A stretch of 64,000 nucleotides of DNA from Aquidulcibacter sp. (GTDB lineage Bacteria; Pseudomonadota; Alphaproteobacteria; Caulobacterales; Aquidulcibacteraceae). The DNA is taken from contig JAPZTJ010000021.1 in NCBI GenBank assembly GCA_027532555.1, positions 62,001 through 126,000 of the forward strand. Direction: 5' to 3'. Shown in pieces: positions 53,748 through 63,030 of the stretch (its first letter is position 1; each line of letters opens with the position of its first letter). The translations under genes and the position numbers were made by a program. The notes below the pieces were generated by a model that was not told the DNA's origin, searched no databases, and saw only the letters and a program-made list of their open reading frames with translations.

Positions 53748-54865
53748 ACTTTACCTTTACTAGACACGCAACTGACGGTCTCGCGCGCACTGGCGTGCTG
53801 GATACGCCGCGTGGCCAGATCCGAACCCCAGCCTTTATGCCAGTCGGGACTGCAGCCACCGTTAAAGCCATGAGTGTGGATCAAGTGAAGTCCACGGGCG
53901 CGGACATTTTATTGGGTAATACCTATCATTTGATGTTGCGCCCGGGCGGTGAACGTTTGGCCCGGTTAGGCGGGCTTCATCAGTTCATGGGGTGGGATAA
54001 ACCGATCTTGACTGATTCGGGCGGGTTCCAAGTCTGGTCACTAGCTGGCTTGCGCAAAATGAGCGAAGCCGGTGTTGAGTTTCGCAGCCATATCGACGGC
54101 TCAAAACATATGCTGACGCCAGAGCGTTCCATTGAATTGCAAGCAGACCTGATTGGGTCAGATATCATTATGCAATTGGATGAATGCACAACGTTTGGCT
54201 CTTCCCACGAAGAAGCTTTGGTTTCTCTAGAATTATCTGCCCGCTGGGGAGCAAGGTCCAAAGAAGCTTTTGGAGGCAGCCGCGCGACCCAAGCCTTGTT
54301 CGGGATTGTCCAAGGCTCGATCTTTCCAGACTTGCGCGCGCGATCAGCTGAAGCCCTGAAATCCATTGGCTTTGATGGCTATGCCATTGGTGGTTTGGCC
54401 GTCGGTGAGGGGCATGAGCTGATGTGTCGGACCCTCGATGTAACTGTCCCAGAATTGCCGCAAGACAAGCCGCGTTACCTGATGGGCGTTGGTAAACCCA
54501 TTGACCTTCTCGAAGCCGTCGCGCGCGGCGTTGATATGTTCGACTGCGTTTTGCCGACCCGCGCTGGGCGTCATGGCCAAGCTTGGACATGGGACGGGCC
54601 GATCAATATCAAGAACGCCCGATTTGCCGAGGATGCCGACCCGATCGATCCCGAAAGCACATGCCCTGCCAGCAACAGGTGGTCCAAAGCCTATTTGCAT
54701 CATTTGTTCAAGGCTGAAGAGATTTTGGGCCAAACCTTATTGTCGTGGCACAATTTGGGCTTTTACCAGGACTTGATGGCTCATCTGCGGGCTGCAATTG
54801 CTGCGGGTACATTTAGCGAAGCCCGCCAGGCATTACGGGTAAGATGGGGTTTTGATCCGGCTTAG
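53744..54865 (+). CDS. tgt: tRNA-guanine transglycosylase with altered zinc site
   Basis: 373 residues, standard length. Conserved TGT blocks are [31 protein letters not shown] with the general-base Asp, [13 protein letters not shown] and [11 protein letters not shown]. The nucleophile Asp lies in the [19 protein letters not shown] region. It exchanges guanine 34 for preQ1 in GUN-anticodon tRNAs. The zinc site differs: where E. coli Tgt has C302, C304, C307 and H333, this protein has Ser305, Cys307, Ser310 and His336 ([11 protein letters not shown] and SWHNLGFYQ). Apart from this the fold signatures are intact, with [14 protein letters not shown] directly following. Confidence 0.95.
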   Translation: MNFTFTRHATDGLARTGVLDTPRGQIRTPAFMPVGTAATVKAMSVDQVKSTGADILLGNTYHLMLRPGGERLARLGGLHQFMGWDKPILTDSGGFQVWSLAGLRKMSEAGVEFRSHIDGSKHMLTPERSIELQADLIGSDIIMQLDECTTFGSSHEEALVSLELSARWGARSKEAFGGSRATQALFGIVQGSIFPDLRARSAEALKSIGFDGYAIGGLAVGEGHELMCRTLDVTVPELPQDKPRYLMGVGKPIDLLEAVARGVDMFDCVLPTRAGRHGQAWTWDGPINIKNARFAEDADPIDPESTCPASNRWSKAYLHHLFKAEEILGQTLLSWHNLGFYQDLMAHLRAAIAAGTFSEARQALRVRWGFDPA

Positions 54866-54902
54866 TTGGCCTAAGTCGACGGGAAATCCGCGCCGATTAA
54901 GC

Positions 54903-55496
54903 TCAGCATTTCTTCGAATCAGCCAGACCCCGCAAATAGCCTCGGCGTACCATGCCACGCTGTTCTGCTTCAGCGTACAAACGGTCGGCCTTTGAGGCCC
55001 CTGTCAGCATGCGCACTAGGCCTCGCTGTGGTACCAGCATGGCCCCAACGCCGCGCACGGCCTCGGTTGCCCCTTCTCGGGCAATATTACCACTTTTGGA
55101 CGCCATGGAACTGTCATCATGGCCTCCGGCGGCCTCTACGTCTCCTTGAAGCGCGGCGTCTAGTTGGTGGATTTCATAATGGATCCATTCGCAGCTCTGA
55201 CCCGTGGGTGGGGCGTACGGATCTCCGATTCGGGCCAAAGCTGCCGGGATTTTCCGCCGTACTATGCCGAAATCGCGAAATGGTTGAACCGCGGCATCTG
55301 ACGCTGCCGCGCGAATGGCCTCGCCACTTTCGTCATCTCCGCTGGTAGCGGCGGAATTAGACGCGAAGGGCTTTGGCCCGCCTGTGCTGGCACAACCGGT
55401 TAGTGCCGTCGCGCTCATGGCTACCAATGCGAAAGCCAAGAACCGAACCTGAAGCAATTTTGCGCGATTGAGATCGAGTGGCTGGCAATTGACCAT
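54903..55496 (-). CDS. Putative lipoprotein, unknown
   Basis: 197 residues from ATG 55496. A lipobox LTGC follows the hydrophobic stretch LAFALVAMSATA, predicting a lipid-anchored Cys and envelope location. The mature part has a Ser/Gly-rich linker (GGPKPFASNSAATSGDDESG) and a helical region (SCEWIHYEIHQLDAALQGDV) ending in two Lys and a Cys. The mid-part GVGAMLVPQRGLVRMLTGA is glycine-rich and mildly hydrophobic. I do not recognise the family. It is convergent with tgt. Confidence 0.75.
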   Translation of the reverse strand: MVNCQPLDLNRAKLLQVRFLAFALVAMSATALTGCASTGGPKPFASNSAATSGDDESGEAIRAAASDAAVQPFRDFGIVRRKIPAALARIGDPYAPPTGQSCEWIHYEIHQLDAALQGDVEAAGGHDDSSMASKSGNIAREGATEAVRGVGAMLVPQRGLVRMLTGASKADRLYAEAEQRGMVRRGYLRGLADSKKC

Positions 55497-55749
55497 CAAT
55501 TTAGTTTCACTTCCGTGCAGCGTGTTCCAAATTGTCCCCACGATGACTTGCCTTGTGGTGACTAGGTTGGTCAAGCCCAACTTGCACGGAAGACGCTTTG
55601 ATCTTGAACAATTCTCGATTCGATCAACAATACGGCTAGCGTGCTCATTTGCCTATGAACTTCACCTCTAGGCATTGACTGGAGGCAGGCCTGTGCTTAT
55701 CAGCGCCGCTCACACCCGGACCGCGGAATCGCGATGCCCAATTTTTTGG

Positions 55750-55825
55750 GAGCCTGTAGCTCAGCCGGTAGAGCAACTGACTTTTAATCAGTAGGTCCCG
55801 GGTTCGAACCCCGGCGGGCTCACCA
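55750..55825 (+). tRNA. tRNA-Lys (anticodon TTT)
   Basis: A 76-nt cloverleaf with encoded CCA (55823-55825). The acceptor GAGCCTG pairs with CGGGCTC. The anticodon arm ACTGA-CTTTTAA-TCAGT gives TTT, and the T arm carries GGTTCGAACC. All stems are intact. Confidence 0.96.
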
Positions 55826-55930
55826 TCTCTCATCTGATACATTTTATGTGTAGTTGTGGTGTTGTTGTTACGGAACCAAAAGGCTGCATGAGCGCGTGAG
55901 GCTCTATTGCAACACTGTTACAGTTAACAC

Positions 55931-56001
55931 GCAAATTTGCCGTTTCGAACATGACTAACTTTTAAGCAAGTGGTTGACCTCTCAATTTCATCGTTTATTA
56001 C
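55931..56001 (+). promoter_or_regulatory. Promoter region of the OmpA-type gene
   Basis: A perfect 10-bp palindrome GCAAATTTGC (55931-55940) precedes a plausible sigma-70 promoter: TTGACC (55974-55979), a 16-base spacer, and TATTAC (55996-56001). The start codon is 52 bases further on. Confidence 0.45.
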
Positions 56002-56052
56002 GTTCATGGAGCGCTCAACCGGGCGTTATCGATTTATGAGGGAAATAGACCC

Positions 56053-57201
56053 ATGAAGAGAATTTGGCTTTGCGCCTCTGCGGTTATCGCATTGGCAGCC
56101 GCGCCAGGCATCGTATCCGCTGATGGTTGGTATGGTAGCGCAGGCACTGGCTACAGCATCGGTGGCAGCGTTGATATCGATGCTCCTGTAAACCCATCGG
56201 GCGTCGGTCAGTCGCCTTATAACATTGGCAAGGGTGCCAAGGGTGACGGCGGCTGGGGCGGAAACATTGCTCTAGGCTATGGTTTCGAAAACGGTTTCCG
56301 CATTGAAGCACAATTGGCTAAAGGCAACGCTGGTTTCAAAAACAGCGGCGTCGGCGCAACTGTCGGTAACGTCGGCGTGTGGACTGCTATGGTCAACGGC
56401 CTGTATGATTTCAACCGCGATGGCAACATCAACCCATTCATCGGTGCCGGTGTTGGCTTGGCCCGTGTTGACTTGCTCGCTGGCTCTTTTGACAGTGCAA
56501 ACGCTTCTAACCCATTGTTGGCTTTGAGCCGCGCTTCGGCTGTCTCGATCAATGACAGTGACACCGGCTTTGCTTGGCAGTTGGTTGCCGGCTTGGGCCT
56601 GAAGTTGTCTGAGCGTTTGAATGCTGACCTCACCTATACCTACGTCAACGTTGCTGATTTGTCGTTTGCTGGCACTGGCCGCATTCGTTCGAACGGCATC
56701 GGTGGTTCGACCACATCTCCTCTGACTTTGGGCGCTGGTTCGGGTACAAGCGGTTTGCCAGGCATTGGTGGCATCGGTTTAGGTCTGCGTTATTCCTTCG
56801 CAGCTCCACCACCACCACCACCACCGCCTCCACCACCACCACCACCACCTGTGTGTGACGGTCGTTCGCTCGTGGTGTACTTCGAGCACGACAAGTCCTT
56901 CCTGACTGCGGAAGCGACCAGCGTGCTGGATAACGCGGTGCAAGAGTTGTCGGCACAGACCTGCAACTATCAGACAGCCTTGATCCAAGGCCATGCTGAC
57001 TTGTCCGGTAAGCCACAATACAACATTGAGCTCTCTCAGAAGCGTGTTGTTGCGGTTCGTGAAGCTTTGGTTGCTCGCGGCGTCCCAGGTGATCTGATGA
57101 CTGGCGAAGCGTTTGGTGAATCCAAGCCAGCCAAGCCAACTGCTGATGGCGTCAAGGAACCCTTGAACCGTCGCGCAGAAGTGACCTTCACCTTCCAGTG
57201 A
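56053..57201 (+). CDS. OmpA-family outer-membrane protein
   Basis: 382 residues. Signal peptide MKRIWLCASAVIALAAAPGI, cleaved near VSA-D. An N-terminal eight-strand barrel (WYGSAGTGYSIGG ... IGLGLRYSF) follows, then a linker of 15 consecutive prolines encoded by a CCA repeat at 56806-56850. The OmpA C-terminal domain comes last (VVYFEHDKSFLTAEATSVLD, IQGHADLSGKPQYNIELSQK, LNRRAEVTFTFQ), which binds peptidoglycan. It ties the outer membrane to the cell wall. AGGG is upstream of ATG 56053. A strong terminator follows, in keeping with a monocistronic, highly expressed gene. Confidence 0.94.
   Translation: MKRIWLCASAVIALAAAPGIVSADGWYGSAGTGYSIGGSVDIDAPVNPSGVGQSPYNIGKGAKGDGGWGGNIALGYGFENGFRIEAQLAKGNAGFKNSGVGATVGNVGVWTAMVNGLYDFNRDGNINPFIGAGVGLARVDLLAGSFDSANASNPLLALSRASAVSINDSDTGFAWQLVAGLGLKLSERLNADLTYTYVNVADLSFAGTGRIRSNGIGGSTTSPLTLGAGSGTSGLPGIGGIGLGLRYSFAAPPPPPPPPPPPPPPPVCDGRSLVVYFEHDKSFLTAEATSVLDNAVQELSAQTCNYQTALIQGHADLSGKPQYNIELSQKRVVAVREALVARGVPGDLMTGEAFGESKPAKPTADGVKEPLNRRAEVTFTFQ
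56806..56850 (+). repeat. CCN (mainly CCA) trinucleotide tract, 15 codons
   Basis: Fifteen proline codons in a row, twelve of them CCA, interrupted by CCG-CCT once and ended by CCT. Such tracts can change length by slippage without breaking the frame. Confidence 0.95.
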
Positions 57202-57222
57202 TTTTAGTCACATTCTAAATAG

Positions 57223-57252
57223 AAGGCCCGGCGAAACCGCCGGGCCTTTTTT
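57223..57252 (+). terminator. Rho-independent terminator of the OmpA-type gene
   Basis: An 11-bp GC-rich stem AAGGCCCGGCG/CGCCGGGCCTT (57223-57233 with 57238-57248, loop AAAC) followed by a run of T, 21 bases after the stop codon. Confidence 0.95.
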
Positions 57253-57352
57253 GTTTGTGCAAGGACGCTGGAGTCATATCGGCACTTAGCCGATGGCGGG
57301 TAGGGTAATTTGAAGGTCGTGACAGAGCAGGCTGGAGCTAATGAATTGCCAT

Positions 57353-58213
57353 TTAATGCTCAGCGCGGGTGTAGGTACGATCACCTAACTGAATTAGCGT
57401 ATCGCTAAACAGGGTCTCGGACGGTGCATAGCTTGGGGCGGCTTCAAGTTGCTTATAGAGCGGTGCGAAATCCTGCGAGGTTGCGCGGAACAAATCATTA
57501 AAGTCACTGATTTCGAAATAGGTTTCTTGAAAATCATCGATGCGGTAGCGCGTTTGCATAACGCGAAGGAGATCAAAACCGAGCCGGTTGGGGGAAGGTG
57601 ACTCAAGACAGAAGCAGCTTTCAGCAGGGGATGACAAAATGCCCGCGCCATAGATTCTGGGCCCCGCTGGTGAGGCGATCAGGCCAAATTCAACCGTATA
57701 CCAATAAAGCCGCGCCAAGGCGTCGAGGTTATTGAGGCTCATGGCCCGCAACCCACCTTGACCATAAGCTTGCATGTAATCTGCGAAGACTTGATTGGTC
57801 AGCATCGGTACATGGCCGAATATATCGTGAAACACGTCCGGTGCTTCGATGTAATTAAACTCGGATTCGGAGCGAATGAAATTGCCGGCGGGGAAACGCC
57901 GATTTGCTAAATGATCGAAGAAAACGTTGTCAGGGATCAAGCCCGGTACCGCGACAATCGTCCAGCCGGAAATCGCATGAAGTTGCTTGTTCAGCGCTCC
58001 GAATTCAGGGATTCCTTCGCCGTGAAGATCCAGAACCGAGAGCCCATCCATAAATGCATCGCAGGCGCGGCCAGGCAGAATCTGCATCTGCCGTTCGTGG
58101 AGACGTGTCCAACGCTGATGCTCTTCGGACGTATAGGCCGACCAGTTTTGATCTATCGTCCAGTCCGCAGCGGCATTGGGTGGGGGTGTGCTGTCCATAT
58201 CTTTGGTATTCAT
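57353..58213 (-). CDS. phhA: Phenylalanine 4-monooxygenase
   Basis: 286 residues of the bacterial single-domain aromatic amino-acid hydroxylase. The iron ligands are His129 and His134 in DVFHDIFGHVP and Glu175 in WYTVEFGLI. GAGILSSPAESCFCLES follows as in the family. It converts phenylalanine to tyrosine with oxygen and a tetrahydropterin in the cytoplasm. AGAGGTG precedes ATG 58213. It lies downstream of hspQ on the same strand, 101 bp apart; a pterin-recycling dehydratase gene is not adjacent. Confidence 0.96.
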   Translation of the reverse strand: MNTKDMDSTPPPNAAADWTIDQNWSAYTSEEHQRWTRLHERQMQILPGRACDAFMDGLSVLDLHGEGIPEFGALNKQLHAISGWTIVAVPGLIPDNVFFDHLANRRFPAGNFIRSESEFNYIEAPDVFHDIFGHVPMLTNQVFADYMQAYGQGGLRAMSLNNLDALARLYWYTVEFGLIASPAGPRIYGAGILSSPAESCFCLESPSPNRLGFDLLRVMQTRYRIDDFQETYFEISDFNDLFRATSQDFAPLYKQLEAAPSYAPSETLFSDTLIQLGDRTYTRAEH

Positions 58214-58314
58214 CGCACACCTCTGATTCTGAAACCTCTGCAGGCTTTAGTTTACACCCAAGCGGAGCGATTCAATAGGCGTACAACTTAAATCCAAACG
58301 GATCAAAACGCGCC

Positions 58315-58647
58315 TTAATTGAGCTTTATGTCTGGCTTCCGCATGTAAGACTTACCGTCAAAGTCCGTAAAGAGTTCTGAAACTGTAGGGTGCTCGACCG
58401 GCTCTCCAGACGTGTCAGGCAGTAAGTTTTGTTCCGAAACATAAGCGACGTAATGAGTCTCATCATTTTCGGCCAAAAGATGATAAAAGGGCTGATCCTT
58501 GCGCGGCCGCAGATTTTCTGGGATCGCCTCCCACCATTCTTCGGTATTGGCGAATTGCGGATCAACGTCATAAATGACGCCCCGAAATGGAAAGAGCCTG
58601 TGGCGAACGATCTCTCCGATTCGAAACTTCGCTGTTTGATTGAACAT
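58315..58647 (-). CDS. hspQ: Heat-shock protein HspQ (hemimethylated-DNA-binding YccV fold)
   Basis: 110 residues with the YccV/HspQ fold: AKFRIGEIVRHRLFPFRGVI, YDVDPQFANTEEWWEAIPE, QPFYHLLAENDETHYVAYVS and EQNLLPDTSGEPVEHPTV. In E. coli HspQ adjusts Lon specificity and binds hemimethylated DNA in vitro. AAGGAG lies ten bases before ATG 58647. The promoter region contains a palindrome at 58681-58702. Confidence 0.93.
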   Translation of the reverse strand: MFNQTAKFRIGEIVRHRLFPFRGVIYDVDPQFANTEEWWEAIPENLRPRKDQPFYHLLAENDETHYVAYVSEQNLLPDTSGEPVEHPTVSELFTDFDGKSYMRKPDIKLN

Positions 58648-58680
58648 GAGAGGGCGCTCCTTTCCTGAGTACCAGAGTTA

Positions 58681-58702
58681 TGCACGATTGTTTCGTCGTG
58701 CA
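58681..58702 (-). promoter_or_regulatory. Palindrome in the hspQ promoter region
   Basis: TGCACGA (58681-58687) and TCGTGCA (58696-58702) form a 7-bp inverted repeat with an 8-base spacer, 34 bases before the hspQ start on the minus strand. It lies between a TTGCAC-like -35 and a CATAAC-like -10, as an operator would, or it could fold in the mRNA leader. Confidence 0.4.
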
Positions 58703-58802
58703 AGCACCTCTTGTGAAACATGCGCAGAGATTGCCCTTCGCCAATAGGATGTTACGATAGAGGTAACAAAGCGCTGAGTATCGGCGCATATAGAGGTTTG
58801 AT

Positions 58803-59867
58803 ATGGCCGGCGGCCTTTCAACGCTTGCGACGGGACTGGTTAGTAGCCCGCTTCAGAGCGTCCATGCGTCGCACGATCCTGCGCAGTGTTTCGCTGCCTT
58901 GGATCTTGGGACCAATAATTGTCGTCTGCTGGTGGCACAGCGTGCCCCAGGCGGCTTTCGCGTGGTTGATTCCTTTTCCCGAATTGTTCGTTTGGGTGAG
59001 GGATTGACAGCGACAGGCTTGTTGTCTGAACGAGCGATGCAGCGCACCTATGCCGCTCTTCAGGCGTGCTCAGACAAGATCGCGCGCTATAAGCCTGCCC
59101 GATTGCGCTGCGTTGCCACCCAAGCCTGCCGAGCTGCCCGCAATGGGGCCTCATTCTTAAAAGAGATTACACGAAAGACCGGGATTCGGTTTGAAGTTAT
59201 CAGCCCGAATGAGGAAGCCCGCTTAGCCGTAATTGGATGCGCCGACCTATTTGATCCTACAGGCGTTGGTGCCCTTGTTGTCGACATAGGTGGCGGCTCG
59301 ACCGAGCTTTCTTGGGCTGTAAACCGTGGGGCGGAACGGCGGCCAAAGTTAGAACACTGGTTTTCAGCGCCGATTGGCGTGGTTACCCTAGCAGATCAGT
59401 TTCCAGAGCATGGTGATACACGCAATTGGTATGCCGCCATGAAACAATGTGCGGCGGATCATGTGGCTCGGTTTGAAGCGCCAGATGTGGTTCGCGAGCA
59501 TTTGATAACTGGAAAGGCCCATATTGTCGGCACGTCTGGCGCGGTGACGAGTTTGGCCGGGGTTCACTTGGGTTTGGCGCGCTATTCCCGACGGCTTGTT
59601 GACGGCTTATGGATAACTGAAGACGATACGCGGGCGGCAATTGCGAATCTAATGGCGCGCGACAAAGCCGGGCGAGCAGCCGAACCTTGCATCGGACCCG
59701 ACCGCGCCGATTTGGTGCTGGCAGGCGCTGCCATTTTAGAGGCCATTCTAGACCGTTGGCCCAGTCTACGCCTTCGCGTTGCAGACCGTGGTTTGCGAGA
59801 AGGGCTAATTCTTACCATGTTAGAACCACCGCGCCGGCGGCGCAGGCGCAGGCGGGCCAAATCATGA
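58803..59867 (+). CDS. ppx: Ppx/GppA family phosphatase
   Basis: 354 residues of the actin-like ATPase fold. The phosphate loops are CFAALDLGTNNCRLLVAQ and GALVVDIGGGSTELSWA, and Glu is present in VISPNEEARLAVIG. The family removes phosphate from polyphosphate or from pppGpp; which of the two is not decided by sequence here. The length is that of the shorter alphaproteobacterial type, without a C-terminal HD domain. The C terminus carries eight consecutive arginines (PPRRRRRRRRAKS). AGAGG precedes ATG 58803, and the stop overlaps rlmE (ATGA). Confidence 0.9.
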   Translation: MAGGLSTLATGLVSSPLQSVHASHDPAQCFAALDLGTNNCRLLVAQRAPGGFRVVDSFSRIVRLGEGLTATGLLSERAMQRTYAALQACSDKIARYKPARLRCVATQACRAARNGASFLKEITRKTGIRFEVISPNEEARLAVIGCADLFDPTGVGALVVDIGGGSTELSWAVNRGAERRPKLEHWFSAPIGVVTLADQFPEHGDTRNWYAAMKQCAADHVARFEAPDVVREHLITGKAHIVGTSGAVTSLAGVHLGLARYSRRLVDGLWITEDDTRAAIANLMARDKAGRAAEPCIGPDRADLVLAGAAILEAILDRWPSLRLRVADRGLREGLILTMLEPPRRRRRRRRAKS

Positions 59868-60613
59868 GCGACGAAAAAGACAAAGGAAAATGGGCCAAAA
59901 AAGGTCCCCCGCCAGCATTGCCTGAACGCAGGCGACGTGTGGTGTTTGATGTTGGCGAAACCGATACACGCGCCACCCCAACCCGGGTCAAAACCGGCAA
60001 AAATCGTACGGCTCAGTCCGCCCGCTGGCTCGAGCGGCAATTGAACGATCCTTATGTTCACAAGGCGCGCGCAGATGGGTGGCGAGCCCGTTCAGCATAC
60101 AAATTGATTGAATTGAATGAGAAGTTTAACCTCATCCCAAATCATGGCCGGGTTGTTGACCTTGGCGCAGCGCCTGGGGGGTGGACGCAAGTTGTTGCGC
60201 GCCGCGGTGCCGCCGCCTTGGTCGGGATTGATCTCTTGCCTATGGATCCGATTGAAGGCGCGACAATCATTCAAGGCGACTTCTTGGCCGAGGGGATGGA
60301 AGATCAACTCGTCGACCTGTTAGGTGGGGCACCTAATTTGGTGATGAGCGATATGGCGGCCAATACAGTGGGCCATAAGCAGACTGACCATTTGCGCACG
60401 GCAGCGCTTTCGGAAGCTGCAGCACACTTTGCAATGCGGGTCTTAGCCCCTGGTGGCGCGTTTGTAACCAAGATGTTCCAAGGTGGCACGGAGACTGAAA
60501 TCCTCACGCTCTTGAAGCAATCCTTCAAAGACGTGCGCCACGCTAAGCCGCCGTCTAGCCGTGCGGAAAGTGTGGAGCTGTTCATGGTGGCCACTGGGTT
60601 CAAAGGTAAGTGA
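59864..60613 (+). CDS. rlmE: 23S rRNA (uridine-2'-O-)-methyltransferase
   Basis: 249 residues. The FtsJ/RlmE catalytic tetrad is Lys80 (RSAYKLIELN), Asp163 (VMSDMAANT), Lys203 (FVTKMFQGG) and Glu238 (ESVELFMVA). The SAM motif VVDLGAAPGGWTQVV follows the first Lys. It methylates the 2'-O of U2552 in 23S rRNA, a late step of large-subunit assembly that matters in heat stress. A 55-residue basic N-terminal extension is longer than in E. coli. ATG 59864 overlaps the ppx stop. Confidence 0.95.
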   Translation: MSDEKDKGKWAKKGPPPALPERRRRVVFDVGETDTRATPTRVKTGKNRTAQSARWLERQLNDPYVHKARADGWRARSAYKLIELNEKFNLIPNHGRVVDLGAAPGGWTQVVARRGAAALVGIDLLPMDPIEGATIIQGDFLAEGMEDQLVDLLGGAPNLVMSDMAANTVGHKQTDHLRTAALSEAAAHFAMRVLAPGGAFVTKMFQGGTETEILTLLKQSFKDVRHAKPPSSRAESVELFMVATGFKGK

Positions 60614-60733
60614 ATCCCGCCTGCTTGCTTCGCGGGCGGCAGCGACCCTGCAACAAATGGTCACAAAGACGTTCAGATGCTTTTAAAAAAATAATTCTCA
60701 CGCCATAAGGCAGTGGACTCATGAGGATTAGCT

Positions 60734-62458
60734 ATGACCACTCGCATCTGGGATAAATCAAGACTGCCAAGTCGCCATGTCACTTTGGGGGCCGCCCGTG
60801 CTCCGCATCGTTCCTATTATTATGCCATGGGACTTGGGACACGCGAAATTGAGGCCCCGTTTGTTGGCGTAGCAACCTGCTGGAACGAGAGCGCGCCTTG
60901 TAACACGGCTTTGATGCGTCAAGGGCATGCGGTTGCGGCTGGTGTGAAAGAGGCAGGTGCGACCCCGCGTGAATTCTGCACGATCACCGTCACCGATGGG
61001 ATCGCTATGGGCCACGAAGGTATGCGTTCGTCATTGGTGTCGCGTGAAGTAATTGCTGACTCGGTTGAACTCTCGATCCGGGGCCATTCTTATGATGCGT
61101 TGGTTGGGGTTGCAGGCTGTGACAAAAGCTTGCCCGGCATGATGATGGCGATGTTGCGCCTCAATGTGCCGAGCGTGTTCCTGTATGGCGGCTCGATCTT
61201 GCCGGGCAGACATAAGGGCAAAGACATCACAGTTCAGGAAGTGTTTGAGGCTGTTGGCGCTCATGCTGCGGGCCGGATGGATTTTGAAGAATTATGTGAG
61301 ATTGAGCGCCATGCTTGTCCCAGTGACGGCGCCTGTGGCGGTCAGTTTACCGCCAATACTATGGCCTGTGTGGCCGAAGCCATTGGGCTGAGCTTGCCTT
61401 TGTCGTCCTCTATGCCCGCGCCTTTTCTGGACCGCGACGCGTATGGCGTTGCCTCCGGTCATGCGGTTGTTGATTTGATTGTTCGCAATCTGCGCCCGCG
61501 CGACATTTGTACGCGCGCGGCATTTGTGAATGCAGCGATCGTGGTGGCTGCCACAGGTGGCTCGACCAATGCAGCGCTGCATTTGCCGGCTATGGCGCAT
61601 GAGGCCGGCATTGAGTTTACCATGAAGGATGTGGCTGACGCCTTCATGCTGACGCCTTGGATCGCCGATCTAAAGCCCGGCGGGCAATATGTCGCTAAGG
61701 ACATGGGTGAAGCGGGCGGCATGCCGATGCTGTTGCGTGCGCTGTTGGATGAAAATCTGATCGACGGCAATTGCATTACCGTGACCGGTAAGACCTTGGG
61801 CGAGAATATCGAAGAGGTAACCTGGAACCCTGATCAAAAGGTCATTCACTCCGTCAAAAAGCCTTTGACTGAAAATGGCGGCGTGGTGGGCCTGTGGGGC
61901 TCCATGGCTCCAGAAGGGGCAATGTTAAAAATCGCAGGTCTTGCCAGTTTGACGTTCCGCGGCCCGGCCCGGGTATTTGATGGCGAGGAAGCTTGCTTTG
62001 AAGCCGTGTCCAATGAGGCTTTCGAGGCTGGTGAAGTCTTGGTAATTCGCTACGAAGGGCCTAAAGGCGGCCCTGGCATGCGCGAAATGCTATCCACCAC
62101 AGCTGCGCTCTATGGACTTGGCCGTGGTGGCGATGTCGCGCTCATCACAGATGGACGTTTTTCCGGGGCAACGCGTGGCATGTGTATCGGCCATGTCGGA
62201 CCCGAGGCGGCCGTTGGCGGACCGATTGCTTTGGTCGAAAATGGCGATATCATCGCAATCGACGCTCAGGCTGGTACGATCAATCTTGAGGTTTCTGAAG
62301 AGGTCCTCACAGCCCGCCGTGCAGCTTGGAAGCCTCGCAAGACCAACTATAATTCTGGTGCCATCGCCAAATTTGCCAAACTAGTTGGGCCCGCTTATCT
62401 GGGCGCTGTAACCCATGAAGGGGCAGCCGCGGAAACCCACGTTTACGCAGATATCTAA
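60734..62458 (+). CDS. ilvD: Dihydroxy-acid dehydratase
   Basis: 574 residues of the IlvD/Edd family. The Fe-S cysteines are in [23 protein letters not shown] and [39 protein letters not shown] is the other signature. It removes water from dihydroxy-acids in valine and isoleucine synthesis. Sugar-acid dehydratases share this fold; the N terminus [20 protein letters not shown] is like known alphaproteobacterial IlvD, which supports that assignment. GAGGA precedes ATG 60734. The stop overlaps that of rnhA by four bases. Confidence 0.92.
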   Translation: MTTRIWDKSRLPSRHVTLGAARAPHRSYYYAMGLGTREIEAPFVGVATCWNESAPCNTALMRQGHAVAAGVKEAGATPREFCTITVTDGIAMGHEGMRSSLVSREVIADSVELSIRGHSYDALVGVAGCDKSLPGMMMAMLRLNVPSVFLYGGSILPGRHKGKDITVQEVFEAVGAHAAGRMDFEELCEIERHACPSDGACGGQFTANTMACVAEAIGLSLPLSSSMPAPFLDRDAYGVASGHAVVDLIVRNLRPRDICTRAAFVNAAIVVAATGGSTNAALHLPAMAHEAGIEFTMKDVADAFMLTPWIADLKPGGQYVAKDMGEAGGMPMLLRALLDENLIDGNCITVTGKTLGENIEEVTWNPDQKVIHSVKKPLTENGGVVGLWGSMAPEGAMLKIAGLASLTFRGPARVFDGEEACFEAVSNEAFEAGEVLVIRYEGPKGGPGMREMLSTTAALYGLGRGGDVALITDGRFSGATRGMCIGHVGPEAAVGGPIALVENGDIIAIDAQAGTINLEVSEEVLTARRAAWKPRKTNYNSGAIAKFAKLVGPAYLGAVTHEGAAAETHVYADI

Positions 62459-62916
62459 GCCTTCAAGGAGCGGGCAAGCTCTGTGCCTTGACGGGCCAGA
62501 GCGTCTGCCCGCTCGTTCATAGGGTCACCCGCGTGGCCCCTAACCCAGCGCCAGTCTACCTTATGGGCTTTGTTAGCGGTTTCTAAGCGCTGCCATAGAT
62601 CCGCATTGATGACGGGCTTGCCATCGGCCTTACGCCATTGCCGTTTCTTCCAGCCGTGGATCCACTCCGTGATGCCTTGGCGGACATACTGGCTATCGGT
62701 GTAGAGAATGACGGGGCAGGGGCGCTTGAGGCTTTCTAGCGCCATAATGGCTGCCATTAGCTCCATGCGGTTATTGGTGGTCAAAGGTTCACCGCCAAAA
62801 ATCTCTTTCTCATTGCCATTGAATTGTAGAATCGCGCCCCAGCCACCTGGGCCAGGATTTCCTGAACAAGCACCATCAGTATGAATTGTTACGGGTGAGG
62901 GCGTAGCATCTGTCAT
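62455..62916 (-). CDS. rnhA: Ribonuclease HI
   Basis: 153 residues. The active-site carboxylates are Asp14 ([15 protein letters not shown]), Glu52 ([10 protein letters not shown]), Asp74 (LYTDSQYV) and Asp138 (NERADALA), with His128 (VRGHAGD). It cuts the RNA strand of RNA-DNA hybrids. Its 3' end overlaps ilvD by four bases, tail to tail, with no room for a terminator between them. Confidence 0.97.
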   Translation of the reverse strand: MTDATPSPVTIHTDGACSGNPGPGGWGAILQFNGNEKEIFGGEPLTTNNRMELMAAIMALESLKRPCPVILYTDSQYVRQGITEWIHGWKKRQWRKADGKPVINADLWQRLETANKAHKVDWRWVRGHAGDPMNERADALARQGTELARSLKA

Positions 62917-62991
62917 CAGAACTTTGTATGGAGGTTCTCCGCGACTTCAAACCCCTTTGACTGTGGCGTCGCATAAAGTCCTTGCCAAATC

Positions 62992-63014
62992 ATATAAAGA
63001 TATGTTTATATCTT
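62992..63014. promoter_or_regulatory. Palindromic operator before the ArsR-type gene
   Basis: Two nested perfect inverted repeats overlap: ATATAAA/TTTATAT (62992-62998 with 63005-63011) and AAGATAT/ATATCTT (62997-63003 with 63008-63014). They end 17 bases before the ArsR-methyltransferase start. ArsR-family proteins bind AT-rich palindromes of this size, so autoregulation is likely. Confidence 0.7.
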
Positions 63015-63030
63015 CATGTTAGGATTTCGC

